Origin: Gammaproteobacteria bacterium Ga0074134
GTDB lineage: Bacteria > Pseudomonadota > Gammaproteobacteria > Ga0077554 > Ga007554
DNA: 40,439 nucleotides
Direction of reading: 5' to 3'
Assembly (NCBI GenBank): GCA_001464965.1
Contig: LNEJ01000039.1
Coordinates: forward strand, 1 to 40,439
The notes beneath the pieces were generated by a model. That model ran no database searches and was not told the origin of the DNA. It saw only the letters and a program-made list of their open reading frames with translations. Shown piece after piece: positions 18,278 through 25,899 of this stretch (the stretch's first letter is position 1; each line of letters opens with the position of its first letter). A program made the translations under genes and the position numbers.

Positions 18278-19117
18278 CTATCTGCTCTCACTCTTCATCT
18301 TTTGCAAGCGCTCCGTGGCCAGCCGCGCCGCAGCCGCGCCGGGGTAGCGCGTCACCACGTCATTGAGCGTCTTGCGCGCCTGTTCCCGGTCACCCAGTTC
18401 ATAATAGGCAAATCCGAGCTTGAGCATGGCGTCCGCATGTTTGGTACTGGCAGGGTAGTTGTCGATGGCCTTTTTAAAATGCGCCGCGGCTATTTCAAAA
18501 CGGCGCGTTACATAATTGGCCTCGCCCAACCAATATTGCGCATTGGCAGCATATTCACTCTTGGGATAACTGGTAAGAAAGGCCTGAAAATCGCTGATGG
18601 CCTGATCATAACGGCTTGCCTTCAACCCATCGAGTGCGCGCTGATACATCACCTGCTCGCGCGACACATCAGGTTTCGCCGCCGTATCGGGAGGCGTTAT
18701 TGATGCGGCTGGCGGCGCGGCAACGGGTGGCAATGCTTGCGTGGGAGGCGTCTCTGGTGCCACCTTGGCGGCTGCCGCCGCCTGCTCTATCTGGCGCAGG
18801 CGGCGGTCGATATCCTGGGACAAATCGCGCTGGCGCCGTTTAAGGCTTTCAATGTCGTGGCCCTGCACTTCTGCATCGCCATGCAGACGCTGCACTTCCG
18901 CCTGCAGCCGGTCCAGGCGCATCAGCATTTCCTCCAGCGTCTGGCTTTCCAGCAATTGCTCCAGTTTTGTGACGCGCGCCTCCAGGGATGACACAGGAGA
19001 CGGCGCTGAAATAACCGGAGCACTTGCGGCACCCTGCGGTGCCGCAAGTGCGGCTGTGGTCAGGCCAAGACACATTAACCCTACGATATATCCAGGGAGT
19101 ACACGCCGCCGTGTCAC
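18278..19117 (-). CDS. cpoB: Cell division coordinator CpoB (YbgF)
   Basis: CpoB is a periplasmic TPR protein that links the Tol system with peptidoglycan synthesis at the septum. The 279-residue product has a signal peptide (VGLMCLGLTTAALAAPQG). A coiled-coil trimerisation segment follows (about 45-115, VTKLEQLLESQTLEEMLMRL), then a Pro/Ala-rich linker. Three C-terminal TPR repeats are visible (YQRALDGLKASRYDQAISDF, AQYWLGEANYV, ADAMLKLGFAYYELGDREQA). It lies nine bases after pal in the tol operon. Confidence 0.95.
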   Translation of the reverse strand: MTRRRVLPGYIVGLMCLGLTTAALAAPQGAASAPVISAPSPVSSLEARVTKLEQLLESQTLEEMLMRLDRLQAEVQRLHGDAEVQGHDIESLKRRQRDLSQDIDRRLRQIEQAAAAAKVAPETPPTQALPPVAAPPAASITPPDTAAKPDVSREQVMYQRALDGLKASRYDQAISDFQAFLTSYPKSEYAANAQYWLGEANYVTRRFEIAAAHFKKAIDNYPASTKHADAMLKLGFAYYELGDREQARKTLNDVVTRYPGAAAARLATERLQKMKSESR

Positions 19118-19126
19118 AAAAAAGCC

Positions 19127-19696
19127 TTACTTAGGGTATACCAGTTCGACACGGCGATTCTGTGCCCATGCAGCTTCATCATGGCCTAAAGCTACTGGGT
19201 GCTCTTCGCCGAAGCTGACGACATCCAATTGCTTGGAGGACACTCCCTTGATCTGCATGAGCTGCTGCACCGCCTTTGCGCGACGCTCCCCCAATGCCAG
19301 ATTGTATTCACGCGAGCCGCGTTCATCGGCATGGCCTTCGAGAGTGATCGACACTTTGGGGCGCTCCGCCAGATAGGCAGCATGGGCCTCAATGATTGGG
19401 CGCGCATCGTCTTTGATCTCGCTGCTGTCAAATTCAAAAAAGACAACGCGCTTGGAGAGCAGGCTGGCCGGGTCATTGAGCGGATCGCCCTTGAATCCGC
19501 CCTTGTCAGGCGCGGCGAGCACCTCAACACCGGTAGAAGTTGCAGGGGCAGGCGTTGCAGCCGAGGAGGCACTGGCGGGTGCCGCGCGCTCTTCAACAGG
19601 CGCGGACTTTTCCGCCACCTTGGGAGTCGTGGTGCAACCCACAATCAGTACAACAGGCACAATGCTCGCCAACAACTTTGCATACATCTTCATCAT
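19127..19696 (-). CDS. pal: Peptidoglycan-associated lipoprotein Pal
   Basis: Pal anchors the outer membrane to peptidoglycan and interacts with TolB and TolA. The 189-residue protein has a lipoprotein signal ending VVLIVGC (Cys21) and an Ala/Pro linker. The OmpA-like domain is FFEFDSSEIKDDARPIIEAH, then SITLEGHADERGSREYNLAL, GERRAKAVQQLM and ending NRRVELVYPK. A good AGGAG precedes the ATG. It is 32 bp after tolB. Confidence 0.97.
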   Translation of the reverse strand: MMKMYAKLLASIVPVVLIVGCTTTPKVAEKSAPVEERAAPASASSAATPAPATSTGVEVLAAPDKGGFKGDPLNDPASLLSKRVVFFEFDSSEIKDDARPIIEAHAAYLAERPKVSITLEGHADERGSREYNLALGERRAKAVQQLMQIKGVSSKQLDVVSFGEEHPVALGHDEAAWAQNRRVELVYPK

Positions 19697-19728
19697 TCAC
19701 TCCTTTTTTGAGTTTTGTTTATAAAAAA

Positions 19729-21054
19729 CTATGGCTTGATACGGTTGGTCCGGGGACCCCACGCGGGTTCCCTGGCGTTGCCTTCCGTCTGGGTTACACG
19801 TTGACGCACCTTGCCGTCAACCGACACCATCGCCAGCACCCCCCGGTTATTCACCTCGGTAGCATACACAATTATAGCACCGTTCGGCGCAAAGCTCGGT
19901 GACTCGTCCAGTCGGGTGTCGGTCACAATCCGCTGCGCGCCTGTGCTCAAATCTTGCACGGCAATGCGGAACCGGTTGCCCTCTCCCGTCACCATCACCA
20001 AGGAGCGCCCGTCGGGTGAATACACGCCATGTGCATTATAGTCGCCCTCGAAAGTCAGGCGCTGGGGCTTACCGCCATCAGCGGATACACGGTACAACTG
20101 GGGACGCCCTCCCCTATCCGAAGTAAACACCAGGCTGTTGCCATCGGGGGACCAAGCAGGCTCCGTATCAATTGCCGGGCTGTCGGTTACGCGTAGCAGT
20201 GATTTATTTCTCATATTTAGAATGTAAACATCCGGGTTGCCGTCCTTTGAAAGGACAAGCGCCAGGCGAGCGCCATCCGGCGACCAGGCCGGTGCGCTGT
20301 TGATTCCACGGTGCGATGCCACCAGCTCACGGTGGCGGGTCGCTATCTCCTGCACATATACCTCGGGACGGCGCCGCTCAAACGAGACATACGCGAGCCG
20401 CGTGCCGTCCGGTGACCAGGCCGGCGACATGAGCGGTTGTGCTGAGTTCAGAATGGCCACGGGATTGTAGCCATCGGCATCGGCCACCCAAAGTGAATAG
20501 CGGCTCTTGGCGTTGGCGCCGCGCACCTCTGTGATGTAGGCGATGCGCGTCGCAAAGGCGCCGGGCTGGCCAGTGAGTTTTTCGTAAATGATGTCGCTGA
20601 TCTGGTGCGCGGTGCGGCGCAGATCCTGTTCGCTGGTAGGAATACTGTATCCCGCCAGTTGCTCACCCTTGAAGACGTCAAAGAGCTGAAACTGCGCAAC
20701 ATAACCGTTACCGGAGGCACGCAGTTTGCCAATCACCAGATTTGGCACGCCTGCCGCGCGCCAATCAGCAAAGTTGACCTGGGAACCTTCCTGTGGCCTG
20801 GACACCATATTTTTTTCCGGCATGGGGGCAAACTCACCGCTGCGATACAAATCGGCGGAGACAATGCCGGCAAGATCAGCAGGTGGCGCGGCTGGGCCAT
20901 CCCACCCAAAGGGCACAATAGCGATGGGTTGCGCGCCCTCCGCACCGCCGGTGATTTCGATGGTGAGCGCGGCACGGACAGGGGTGGCCAGCACCATGGC
21001 GCATAGACAACTCACTATAAACAGCGGGGTGAACCTGGAAAACACAAAACTCAT
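19729..21054 (-). CDS. tolB: Tol-Pal system beta-propeller protein TolB
   Basis: TolB is the periplasmic propeller that competes for Pal and relays TolA movement. The 441-residue protein has a signal peptide ending in ATPVRAA. The N-terminal TolB domain has IAIVPFGWDG and IVSADLYRSGEFAPM. A C-terminal beta-propeller of repeated SPDG blades follows (LMSPAWSPDGTRLAYVSFE, APAWSPDGARLALVLSKDG, EPAWSPDGNSLVFTSDRGG, GVYSPDGRSLVMVTG). Its ATG overlaps the tolA stop (ATGA). Confidence 0.97.
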   Translation of the reverse strand: MSFVFSRFTPLFIVSCLCAMVLATPVRAALTIEITGGAEGAQPIAIVPFGWDGPAAPPADLAGIVSADLYRSGEFAPMPEKNMVSRPQEGSQVNFADWRAAGVPNLVIGKLRASGNGYVAQFQLFDVFKGEQLAGYSIPTSEQDLRRTAHQISDIIYEKLTGQPGAFATRIAYITEVRGANAKSRYSLWVADADGYNPVAILNSAQPLMSPAWSPDGTRLAYVSFERRRPEVYVQEIATRHRELVASHRGINSAPAWSPDGARLALVLSKDGNPDVYILNMRNKSLLRVTDSPAIDTEPAWSPDGNSLVFTSDRGGRPQLYRVSADGGKPQRLTFEGDYNAHGVYSPDGRSLVMVTGEGNRFRIAVQDLSTGAQRIVTDTRLDESPSFAPNGAIIVYATEVNNRGVLAMVSVDGKVRQRVTQTEGNAREPAWGPRTNRIKP

Positions 21055-21908
21055 CCTTCTGGCCTGAAAACGAAATTGAACTCTCTAAATCTCTCTTCAA
21101 ATAATGACGCATCCTGCGGCACCGGCAAAGGAGACGCCTTGTACACGGCGGCTTCTGCCGAGCGGTCAAACGCCACGTCACCACTGCTTTGCGTTACCCG
21201 CGCCACCAACACTTCACCGCTCGGCGCGAGACGCACCAGCACCATACATTTCAGACCGTCGCGCGCATTTTGCGGGCGCAGCCAGTTGCGTTTGACTTTT
21301 TGCTGGATCAGACCCTGGTATTTTCCCTCGGCGGCCTTTGCCTGCCGTTCTTTGTCGGCATTCTGGCGCTGCTGCTCGGCATCAAGCTGCTCCTGCAAGG
21401 CGCGCTCTTCCGTGTCGCGGCGATGTTTTTCTTCTTCCTTTTTCGTTTTAGCGAGCCGGCTGGCTTCTTGCTCTTTTTTCAGCTTTTCAACTTCGAGCTT
21501 TTTCTTGAGGGAAAGTTCATCTGCTTGCTGCTGTTTTTTCAATTTTTCTTGATGCTCAATCTCCAACTTCTTATGTTGGGCAAGCTCCTCGGCTTGCTTT
21601 TGCTCCCGCTCCTTGATCCGCTGCTCTTTCTCACGCTGTTGTTCTACTGCACGCTTTTCTTCGTCCAGGCGTTTTCGGCGATCTTCCTGCTCTTGCCGCT
21701 TGCTCTGCTCCGCCTGCCTGCGCTCTTCATGCGCAGCCTGAAGCTGGCTGGTATCCACCACCGTCGCCTTGATGGTGTCCACCTCGGGCTGCGCCGGCTT
21801 AGGCTTCGGCGTCCAATCAAGACTGACCACCAGCAACGCGATGAGCGCGGCATGGACAAGAGTCGCATACACCACGGCGCGAGGGGTGAAAGCAGTTTTT
21901 TTCAGCAT
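21051..21908 (-). CDS. tolA: Cell envelope integrity protein TolA
   Basis: TolA spans the periplasm and couples TolQR motor energy to TolB and Pal. The 285-residue protein has one N-terminal membrane anchor (VVYATLVHAALIALLVVSLD). A long Lys/Glu/Gln-rich helical domain follows (about 60-195), then a C-terminal TolA/TonB-like domain (YQGLIQQKVKRNWLRPQN, CMVLVRLAPSGEVLVARV, PLPVPQDASLFEERFREFNF). It is shorter than E. coli TolA because domain II is shorter. It is flanked by tolR (37 bp gap) and tolB (overlap). Confidence 0.96.
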   Translation of the reverse strand: MLKKTAFTPRAVVYATLVHAALIALLVVSLDWTPKPKPAQPEVDTIKATVVDTSQLQAAHEERRQAEQSKRQEQEDRRKRLDEEKRAVEQQREKEQRIKEREQKQAEELAQHKKLEIEHQEKLKKQQQADELSLKKKLEVEKLKKEQEASRLAKTKKEEEKHRRDTEERALQEQLDAEQQRQNADKERQAKAAEGKYQGLIQQKVKRNWLRPQNARDGLKCMVLVRLAPSGEVLVARVTQSSGDVAFDRSAEAAVYKASPLPVPQDASLFEERFREFNFVFRPEG

Positions 21909-21945
21909 ATGTAACCGAGCGTTGACTCGTTTAATGCCGCCACGA

Positions 21946-22386
21946 TCATTTTGCAGGCTTATCCACAGGCTCGGTCACCAGCCCTACACTCTCAACCCCG
22001 GCACCTTTCAACAGCACCATGGCATTGACCACCCGTCCATAATTGACGTCTTTGTCGCCACGCACCAGCACCTGTCTTTTGGGCTGGCTGCTCAGCACCT
22101 CAGCCACACGTTGCTGCAACGTGTTTTCATCGATGCTTTTGTTCGTGTTGCCGCCTATATTGAGGTGATACTGCCCCGTGGAATCCACTGTCACTACCAA
22201 CGGCTCCTGATCTCCGCTGTCGACTGCTTCAGCCTCCGCCTTGGGCAGGTCGACCTTGACGCCCTGAGTCAGCAACGGCGCAGTAATCATGAAGATGACC
22301 AGCAACACCAGCATAACGTCTATATAGGGCACCACATTCATCTCTGCCATGGGGCGCTTTCGGTTACGCTGGCGATTGCGGGCCAT
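21946..22386 (-). CDS. tolR: Proton-motive-force component TolR
   Basis: TolR is the ExbD-like half of the TolQR proton channel. The 146-residue protein has the membrane segment EMNVVPYIDVMLVLLVIFMI, whose Asp is the conserved protonatable residue. The periplasmic domain (VKVDLPKAEAE, VLVRGDKDVNYGRVVNAMVL) follows. It begins three bases after tolQ. Confidence 0.96.
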   Translation of the reverse strand: MARNRQRNRKRPMAEMNVVPYIDVMLVLLVIFMITAPLLTQGVKVDLPKAEAEAVDSGDQEPLVVTVDSTGQYHLNIGGNTNKSIDENTLQQRVAEVLSSQPKRQVLVRGDKDVNYGRVVNAMVLLKGAGVESVGLVTEPVDKPAK

Positions 22387-22389
22387 GGT

Positions 22390-23070
22390 TTAGGCCCCTT
22401 GATGCGCATGGCGCTGCAACAGCGTGGAAAATTCCTCAAGGAAGGTTTCGTAGCGGTTGATCAAACGCTCCACGTCGTTGTTGTATCTGTTATAGGCAAC
22501 CACCGCCGGAATCGCGGCGAACAATCCCATGGCGGTGGCGATCAGCGCCTCGGCAATGCCTGGCGCCACCATCGCAAGTGTGGCCTGGTGAACATTCCCC
22601 AGCGCGCGGAAAGAGTTCATGATTCCCCAGACGGTGCCGAACAAACCGATATAGGGACTGGTAGAACCCACCGTAGCGAGAAAGGGTAAATTCATTTCCA
22701 GGGCATCAATCTCGCGATTCAACGCTACCCGCATGGCGCGCTGCGCGCCCTCCAGCACCGCCATCGGCTCGGCGCCACCCTGCTTGCGCAATTGGGCAAA
22801 TTCCTTGAAACCCGCACAGAAGATGCCCTCCATGCCTGCGGCCAGCTCACGCCGCTGGGAGGCCTCTTTATACAGGCTATTGAGATCATTGCCAGACCAA
22901 AAACGTGTTTCAAACGCGTTCGCCATCTGGCGCGCCTCTCTCAGAGCCGCCCATTTGCGGAAGATAAGAGTCCAGGAGACCATTGAGACCACCAGCAACA
23001 GCGCCATCACAAGCTGCACCAGCAGGCTGGCATTTAATACAAGGTGAACAATCGACAAATCAGCCGTCAC
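22390..23070 (-). CDS. tolQ: Proton-motive-force component TolQ
   Basis: TolQ is the ExbB/MotA-like inner-membrane subunit. The 226-residue protein has three membrane helices: LVQLVMALLLVVSMVSWTLI at about 15-35, then FLATVGSTSPYIGLFGTVWG and ALIATAMGLFAAIPAVVAYN. The latter two line the proton path, and the family motif TSPYIGLFGTVWGIMNSF is intact. Its start overlaps the ybgC stop. Confidence 0.97.
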   Translation of the reverse strand: MTADLSIVHLVLNASLLVQLVMALLLVVSMVSWTLIFRKWAALREARQMANAFETRFWSGNDLNSLYKEASQRRELAAGMEGIFCAGFKEFAQLRKQGGAEPMAVLEGAQRAMRVALNREIDALEMNLPFLATVGSTSPYIGLFGTVWGIMNSFRALGNVHQATLAMVAPGIAEALIATAMGLFAAIPAVVAYNRYNNDVERLINRYETFLEEFSTLLQRHAHQGA

Positions 23071-23486
23071 TGAGGATCTCCGCAGGGAATTTTTTCAAGA
23101 ATATAATCAGGGATGGGGCACGGGCGCAATGTGGCGGCGTTGAGGCAGGCGATTTTGATGCTACCGATGCACAGCGGAGATTCACTTTGATCCGCGCGCG
23201 TTATTTTTTGTTCAAAAGTCAGGCTGGCCCGGCCACGCCGTATCACCTTTGCGCTGACGCGCAATAAATCATTGAACCGCCCTGGCTTGAGAAACTCCAG
23301 CTCCGCCGATCGCACAGCAAAAATAACATTATTCCTGGCTATCAGCTCATCTTGCTCCACGCCCAAGGTGCGCAACCATTCGCTGCGTGCGCGCTCCATA
23401 AACTTCAGATAATTGGCGTAATAAACAACCCCGCCGCTGTCGGTATCTTCGTAATAGACACGGACAGGCCACTGAAACTCATTCAC
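23067..23486 (-). CDS. ybgC: Tol-Pal system acyl-CoA thioesterase YbgC
   Basis: YbgC is a hot-dog thioesterase acting on short acyl-CoA or acyl-ACP, classically the first gene of the tol operon. The catalytic signature is WPVRVYYEDTDSGGVVYYAN, with the active Asp. I chose the GTG at 23486 (139 residues), whose product lines up with E. coli YbgC. A GAGGAG lies 12 nt upstream, a rather long spacing. Upstream alternatives at 23525 and 23588 are less likely, and the longest would translate the terminator at 23560-23585. Confidence 0.9.
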   Translation of the reverse strand: MNEFQWPVRVYYEDTDSGGVVYYANYLKFMERARSEWLRTLGVEQDELIARNNVIFAVRSAELEFLKPGRFNDLLRVSAKVIRRGRASLTFEQKITRADQSESPLCIGSIKIACLNAATLRPCPIPDYILEKIPCGDPQ

Positions 23487-23559
23487 AAGCCCACGACGCT
23501 CCTCAAATTTTTGGAATATTACCATGAACAAGCGCGGAGGATGGTGGCTTTTGCTGCAC

Positions 23560-23585
23560 AAAAAAACGCGGCCTCTCAGCCGCGT
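23560..23585 (-). terminator. Rho-independent terminator for the EF-hand transcript
   Basis: On the minus strand a perfect 7-bp stem (ACGCGGC with GCCGCGT) and a 6-nt loop are followed immediately by a run of T. It lies 120 nt downstream of the EF-hand gene stop and just before ybgC. It should therefore separate the EF-hand unit from the Tol operon. Confidence 0.8.
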
Positions 23586-23706
23586 CAAGGGGGGTAAAAC
23601 ACTGTTGCCCGCAGGATGTTATAAGTCCGTTGAAGATTCTGCGTCGCTATTCAATGAATGCGCCCTTAGCTTAAAGGACGCAATGTAGTGCCCGGCATGA
23701 TTCCAA

Positions 23707-23988
23707 TCAACTGCCCGAACTTTGAATTGCCTTCACTGCAGCCTCGAACTCTGAGGCATCAAGCTTTCCATCTGCATTCTTGTCTGCCTGACCAAAGGCC
23801 TCCGGCAGACCTTTCACCTGTTTCGCTTCACTTAAAGTGACAAAGCCATCGGCATCCGTGTCGACCTTGGTGAGCTCCGGAGCGACACTCCCTGCATCGC
23901 CAAGCATTCCTTGGGCAAACGCTGCGCCGGACAAAGCAAGCAGTCCCGCCAGCGCCACATTCAGCAGCATGTTCTCCCTGTTGTACAT
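23707..23988 (-). CDS. Secreted EF-hand calcium-binding protein
   Basis: The 93-residue product has an N-terminal signal peptide (LLNVALAGLLALSGAAFAQG, cleavage probably after AFA). Two canonical 12-residue EF-hand loops follow, DTDADGFVTLSE and DKNADGKLDASE, each with acidic residues at positions 1, 5 and 12. It is thus a small periplasmic or secreted calcium binder whose partner is unknown. I chose ATG 23988 because GGAGG precedes it by 8 nt; the upstream in-frame reading to 24267 is leader. The gene is transcribed in the same direction as glrR and sits behind a strong sigma-54 promoter, with its own terminator. Codon use looks like its neighbours. Confidence 0.85.
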   Translation of the reverse strand: MYNRENMLLNVALAGLLALSGAAFAQGMLGDAGSVAPELTKVDTDADGFVTLSEAKQVKGLPEAFGQADKNADGKLDASEFEAAVKAIQSSGS

Positions 23989-24121
23989 CGATAACGCCTC
24001 CATTGTATTTGACACCTTGATACACCTTGATAACCTTACTGAAAAAACCGTGAAACAACTTTTCCAGCATCTCGTCTCGGCCCGTCCTTGGCCCGTCCCT
24101 GGGAAATACTGCACCCTGCGA
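23989..24121 (-). other. 133-nt leader of the EF-hand transcript
   Basis: This is the untranslated leader predicted from the sigma-54 start site near 24121. It contains GGACGGGCC twice, two bases apart (24087-24107 region). It also has a tandem 10-bp repeat of ACACCTTGAT (plus strand, 24012-24031) and a T6 run near 24045. The repeats could form structures or bind a regulator. In enterobacteria GlrR drives a small RNA (GlmY), so an RNA function here is conceivable. I could not recognise GlmY sequence. Confidence 0.4.
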
Positions 24122-24131
24122 CTAGAGTATA

Positions 24132-24147
24132 GGCAAACACCATGCCA
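24132..24147 (-). promoter_or_regulatory. Sigma-54 promoter of the EF-hand gene
   Basis: The minus strand reads TGGCATG-N4-TTGCC. The GG and GC dinucleotides are separated by the required 10 bp, a near-perfect match to the -24/-12 consensus TGGCACG-N4-TTGCW. The predicted start is about 24121. An IHF consensus and an upstream GlrR-type operator complete the expected architecture. Confidence 0.8.
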
Positions 24148-24177
24148 TACATTAAAAATATAAATATTTATATTTAA

Positions 24178-24190
24178 TATCAATATGTTA
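24178..24190 (+). promoter_or_regulatory. IHF-binding site
   Basis: TATCAATATGTTA matches the IHF consensus WATCAANNNNTTR at every defined position, in a long AT-rich tract. Its centre is about 63 bp upstream of the predicted sigma-54 start. That is where IHF bends DNA to bring an enhancer-bound activator to the polymerase. Confidence 0.65.
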
Positions 24191-24319
24191 AATAACCTTC
24201 CACACATTGAATTAACTTTCACTCCATGCGGCATCCACAAAGGCAGGGACGATGCGTTGTTATACAACTACGGTATTGTCAGAAATCATATAAAGACATT
24301 TATTTTCAATAAGTTAATA

Positions 24320-24337
24320 TGTCTCAGGATGGAGACG
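24320..24337. promoter_or_regulatory. Candidate GlrR operator (enhancer)
   Basis: TGTC-N10-GACG differs at one base from the GlrR operator TGTC-N10-GACA known upstream of glmY in enterobacteria. It contains the dyad GTCTC-N6-GAGAC. It lies about 207 bp upstream of the predicted start. A second, loosely spaced pair of half-sites (TGTC-N14-GACA, 24277-24298) lies between it and the IHF site. Confidence 0.5.
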
Positions 24338-24407
24338 GAAAGCTTCTAATTTAAATAATGTTAATTTATCAAAGGGTTGCAATGATGTTTCAAAACGCCA
24401 ATAGCGC

Positions 24408-24428
24408 GGGGCGCGTGGAACGCACCCC
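24408..24428. repeat. Palindromic GGGGTGCGT repeat
   Basis: GGGGCGCGT and ACGCACCCC are separated by 3 bp, making an imperfect palindrome just after the glrR stop. Read on the minus strand (GTAGGGGTGCGTTCCACG), it matches the start of the larger repeat between acs and the acyltransferase gene at 38237. The two therefore appear to be members of one family. Confidence 0.6.
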
Positions 24429-24487
24429 TACGATGCCCTGCTACTGGAATAAGATACTCTGCTAGCGGGATGGGAGCGCTGCCTGCA

Positions 24488-25888
24488 CTACCGAAGCGTT
24501 GCTTCCGGAAGTTCCGTGGCCGGTACTGCGACAGGCTTGAAAAGCGAGGGGTCAAGATGGTGGCGGTGCAGCAGCTTGTAAAATTCCGTGCGATTGCGCT
24601 TGGCCAGGCGCGCTGCCTGGGTAACACTACCGTTGGTAATTTGCAGCAACTGCGCAAGATATTCGCGCTCAAAACGGCTTTTCGCCTCCACCAGGGAAGG
24701 GATATCGGCCGGCTTGTCCCGGAGTGCTTTCTGCACGAGCTTTGCCGGAATGATCGGCGTGGCGGACAACGCAACAGTTTGTTCCACGACGTTGTAGAGC
24801 TGCCTCACATTGCCCGGCCAAGGTGCAGTAACCAGCAGCTCCATCGCGTCAGGGGCGAATCCATCCAGTTTTTTCTTGTTTTTTTCAGCGAGCTGAGATA
24901 GGAACCGGGTAGCCAGTAAAGGGATATCCTCACGCCGCTGCGCCAGCGTCGGCAAATCCAGGGTGACCACATTCAAGCGATAGTACAAATCCTCACGGAA
25001 ATCGCCCTTCGCCATCTGCTCATCTAGGTTGCGGTGCGAAGCCGAAATGACTCTGACATCCACCTCCACGCCCTGGGTGGCGCCGACGGGACGCACGACT
25101 CTCTCCTGCAACACCCTGAGAAGCTTTGCCTGAAATGCGAGTGGCATGTCTCCTATTTCATCCAGGAACAAAGTCCCTTGATGCGCTGTTTCAAACAAAC
25201 CCTTGTGGTTTTTAACGGCGCCCGAGAACGCGCCTTTGGCGTATCCGAACAGCTCCGACTCCAGCAATGTTTCAGGCATCGCGGCGCAATTGATCGCAAC
25301 AAAAGGCCTGGTGTTACGGGGGCTGGCCTTATGAATCGCCTTGGCCAGCAGTTCCTTTCCCGTACCACTATCCCCATGAATAAATACACTGGCATCACTG
25401 TTTGCCACCAACCATGCCTGGCTCAGCAAGTCCTCCATCAGGGCGCTACGGGTGATGATCTCCGCACGCCAGGCGGTATCGCGATTGTAAGAGGGCTCTG
25501 CATGGGGGTGATCTCCGCTCAGCCTCGATGCGCGCTCAACATGATCAAGCAGGGTTTTGCTGTCATAGGGCTTGGTGAGAAAGCTGTAGGCGCCGCTTTT
25601 CATCGCATCGACCGCATCCGGGATGGAACCATGGGCAGTGAGAATGATAACCGGCAGGGTAGGATCGCGATCATGGAGTTTTTCAAAAAGCTCCATTCCG
25701 CTCATCCCGCCCATACGCAAATCGGTAATGACTACGCCGGGGCGGGACACCGTCATTTTGGCAAGCGCCTGCTCGCCGCTGTCAGCGGTAATCACGTCAT
25801 AGCCCGCCGTTTTAAGGCGAATATCGATCAGCCGCAGTAAACCGGGATCATCATCCACTACCATTACTTTTTTCTTTGCCGTATTCAT
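24488..25888 (-). CDS. glrR: Sigma-54-dependent response regulator GlrR/QseF
   Basis: GlrR is the DNA-binding response regulator partnered with GlrK. The 466-residue product has a receiver domain (1-120) with VVDDDPG and phospho-acceptor Asp56 in ITDLRMGG. The AAA+ sigma-54 activator domain has Walker A GDSGTGKE at 172-179, GAFSGA at 219-224 and Walker B GTLFLDEIGD at 238-247. A Fis-type helix-turn-helix lies at the end (about 410-450, GSVTQAARLAKRNRTEFYKL). The sigma-54 contact loop reads GAFSGA rather than the usual GAFTGA, a conservative change. The gene ends the glrK-qseG-glrR operon, upstream of a sigma-54 promoter it may control. Confidence 0.93.
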   Translation of the reverse strand: MNTAKKKVMVVDDDPGLLRLIDIRLKTAGYDVITADSGEQALAKMTVSRPGVVITDLRMGGMSGMELFEKLHDRDPTLPVIILTAHGSIPDAVDAMKSGAYSFLTKPYDSKTLLDHVERASRLSGDHPHAEPSYNRDTAWRAEIITRSALMEDLLSQAWLVANSDASVFIHGDSGTGKELLAKAIHKASPRNTRPFVAINCAAMPETLLESELFGYAKGAFSGAVKNHKGLFETAHQGTLFLDEIGDMPLAFQAKLLRVLQERVVRPVGATQGVEVDVRVISASHRNLDEQMAKGDFREDLYYRLNVVTLDLPTLAQRREDIPLLATRFLSQLAEKNKKKLDGFAPDAMELLVTAPWPGNVRQLYNVVEQTVALSATPIIPAKLVQKALRDKPADIPSLVEAKSRFEREYLAQLLQITNGSVTQAARLAKRNRTEFYKLLHRHHLDPSLFKPVAVPATELPEATLR

Positions 25889-25899
25889 GATGTACCGTG

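Larger units (their letters stand above)
24148..24487. other. AT-rich control region between glrR and the EF-hand promoter
   Basis: There is no gene in this stretch. From 24150 to 24370 it is strikingly AT-rich compared with the surrounding DNA, and it carries the IHF site and candidate GlrR operator. A short palindrome GTTGT-TAT-ACAAC lies at 24256-24268. The part next to glrR (24400-24487) returns to normal composition and holds a palindromic repeat at 24408-24428. Confidence 0.6.

Noticed and set aside
23487-23588. Longer N-terminus for YbgC
   Set aside because: The extra codons translate a terminator hairpin and its T run, and the homologous start fits GTG 23486.
23989-24267. Longer N-terminus for the EF-hand protein
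   Set aside because: It would cross the sigma-54 promoter. The signal peptide and GGAGG support ATG 23988.
24277-24298. Second GlrR operator
   Set aside because: TGTC and GACA half-sites are 14 bp apart instead of 10, so it is kept only as a remark.
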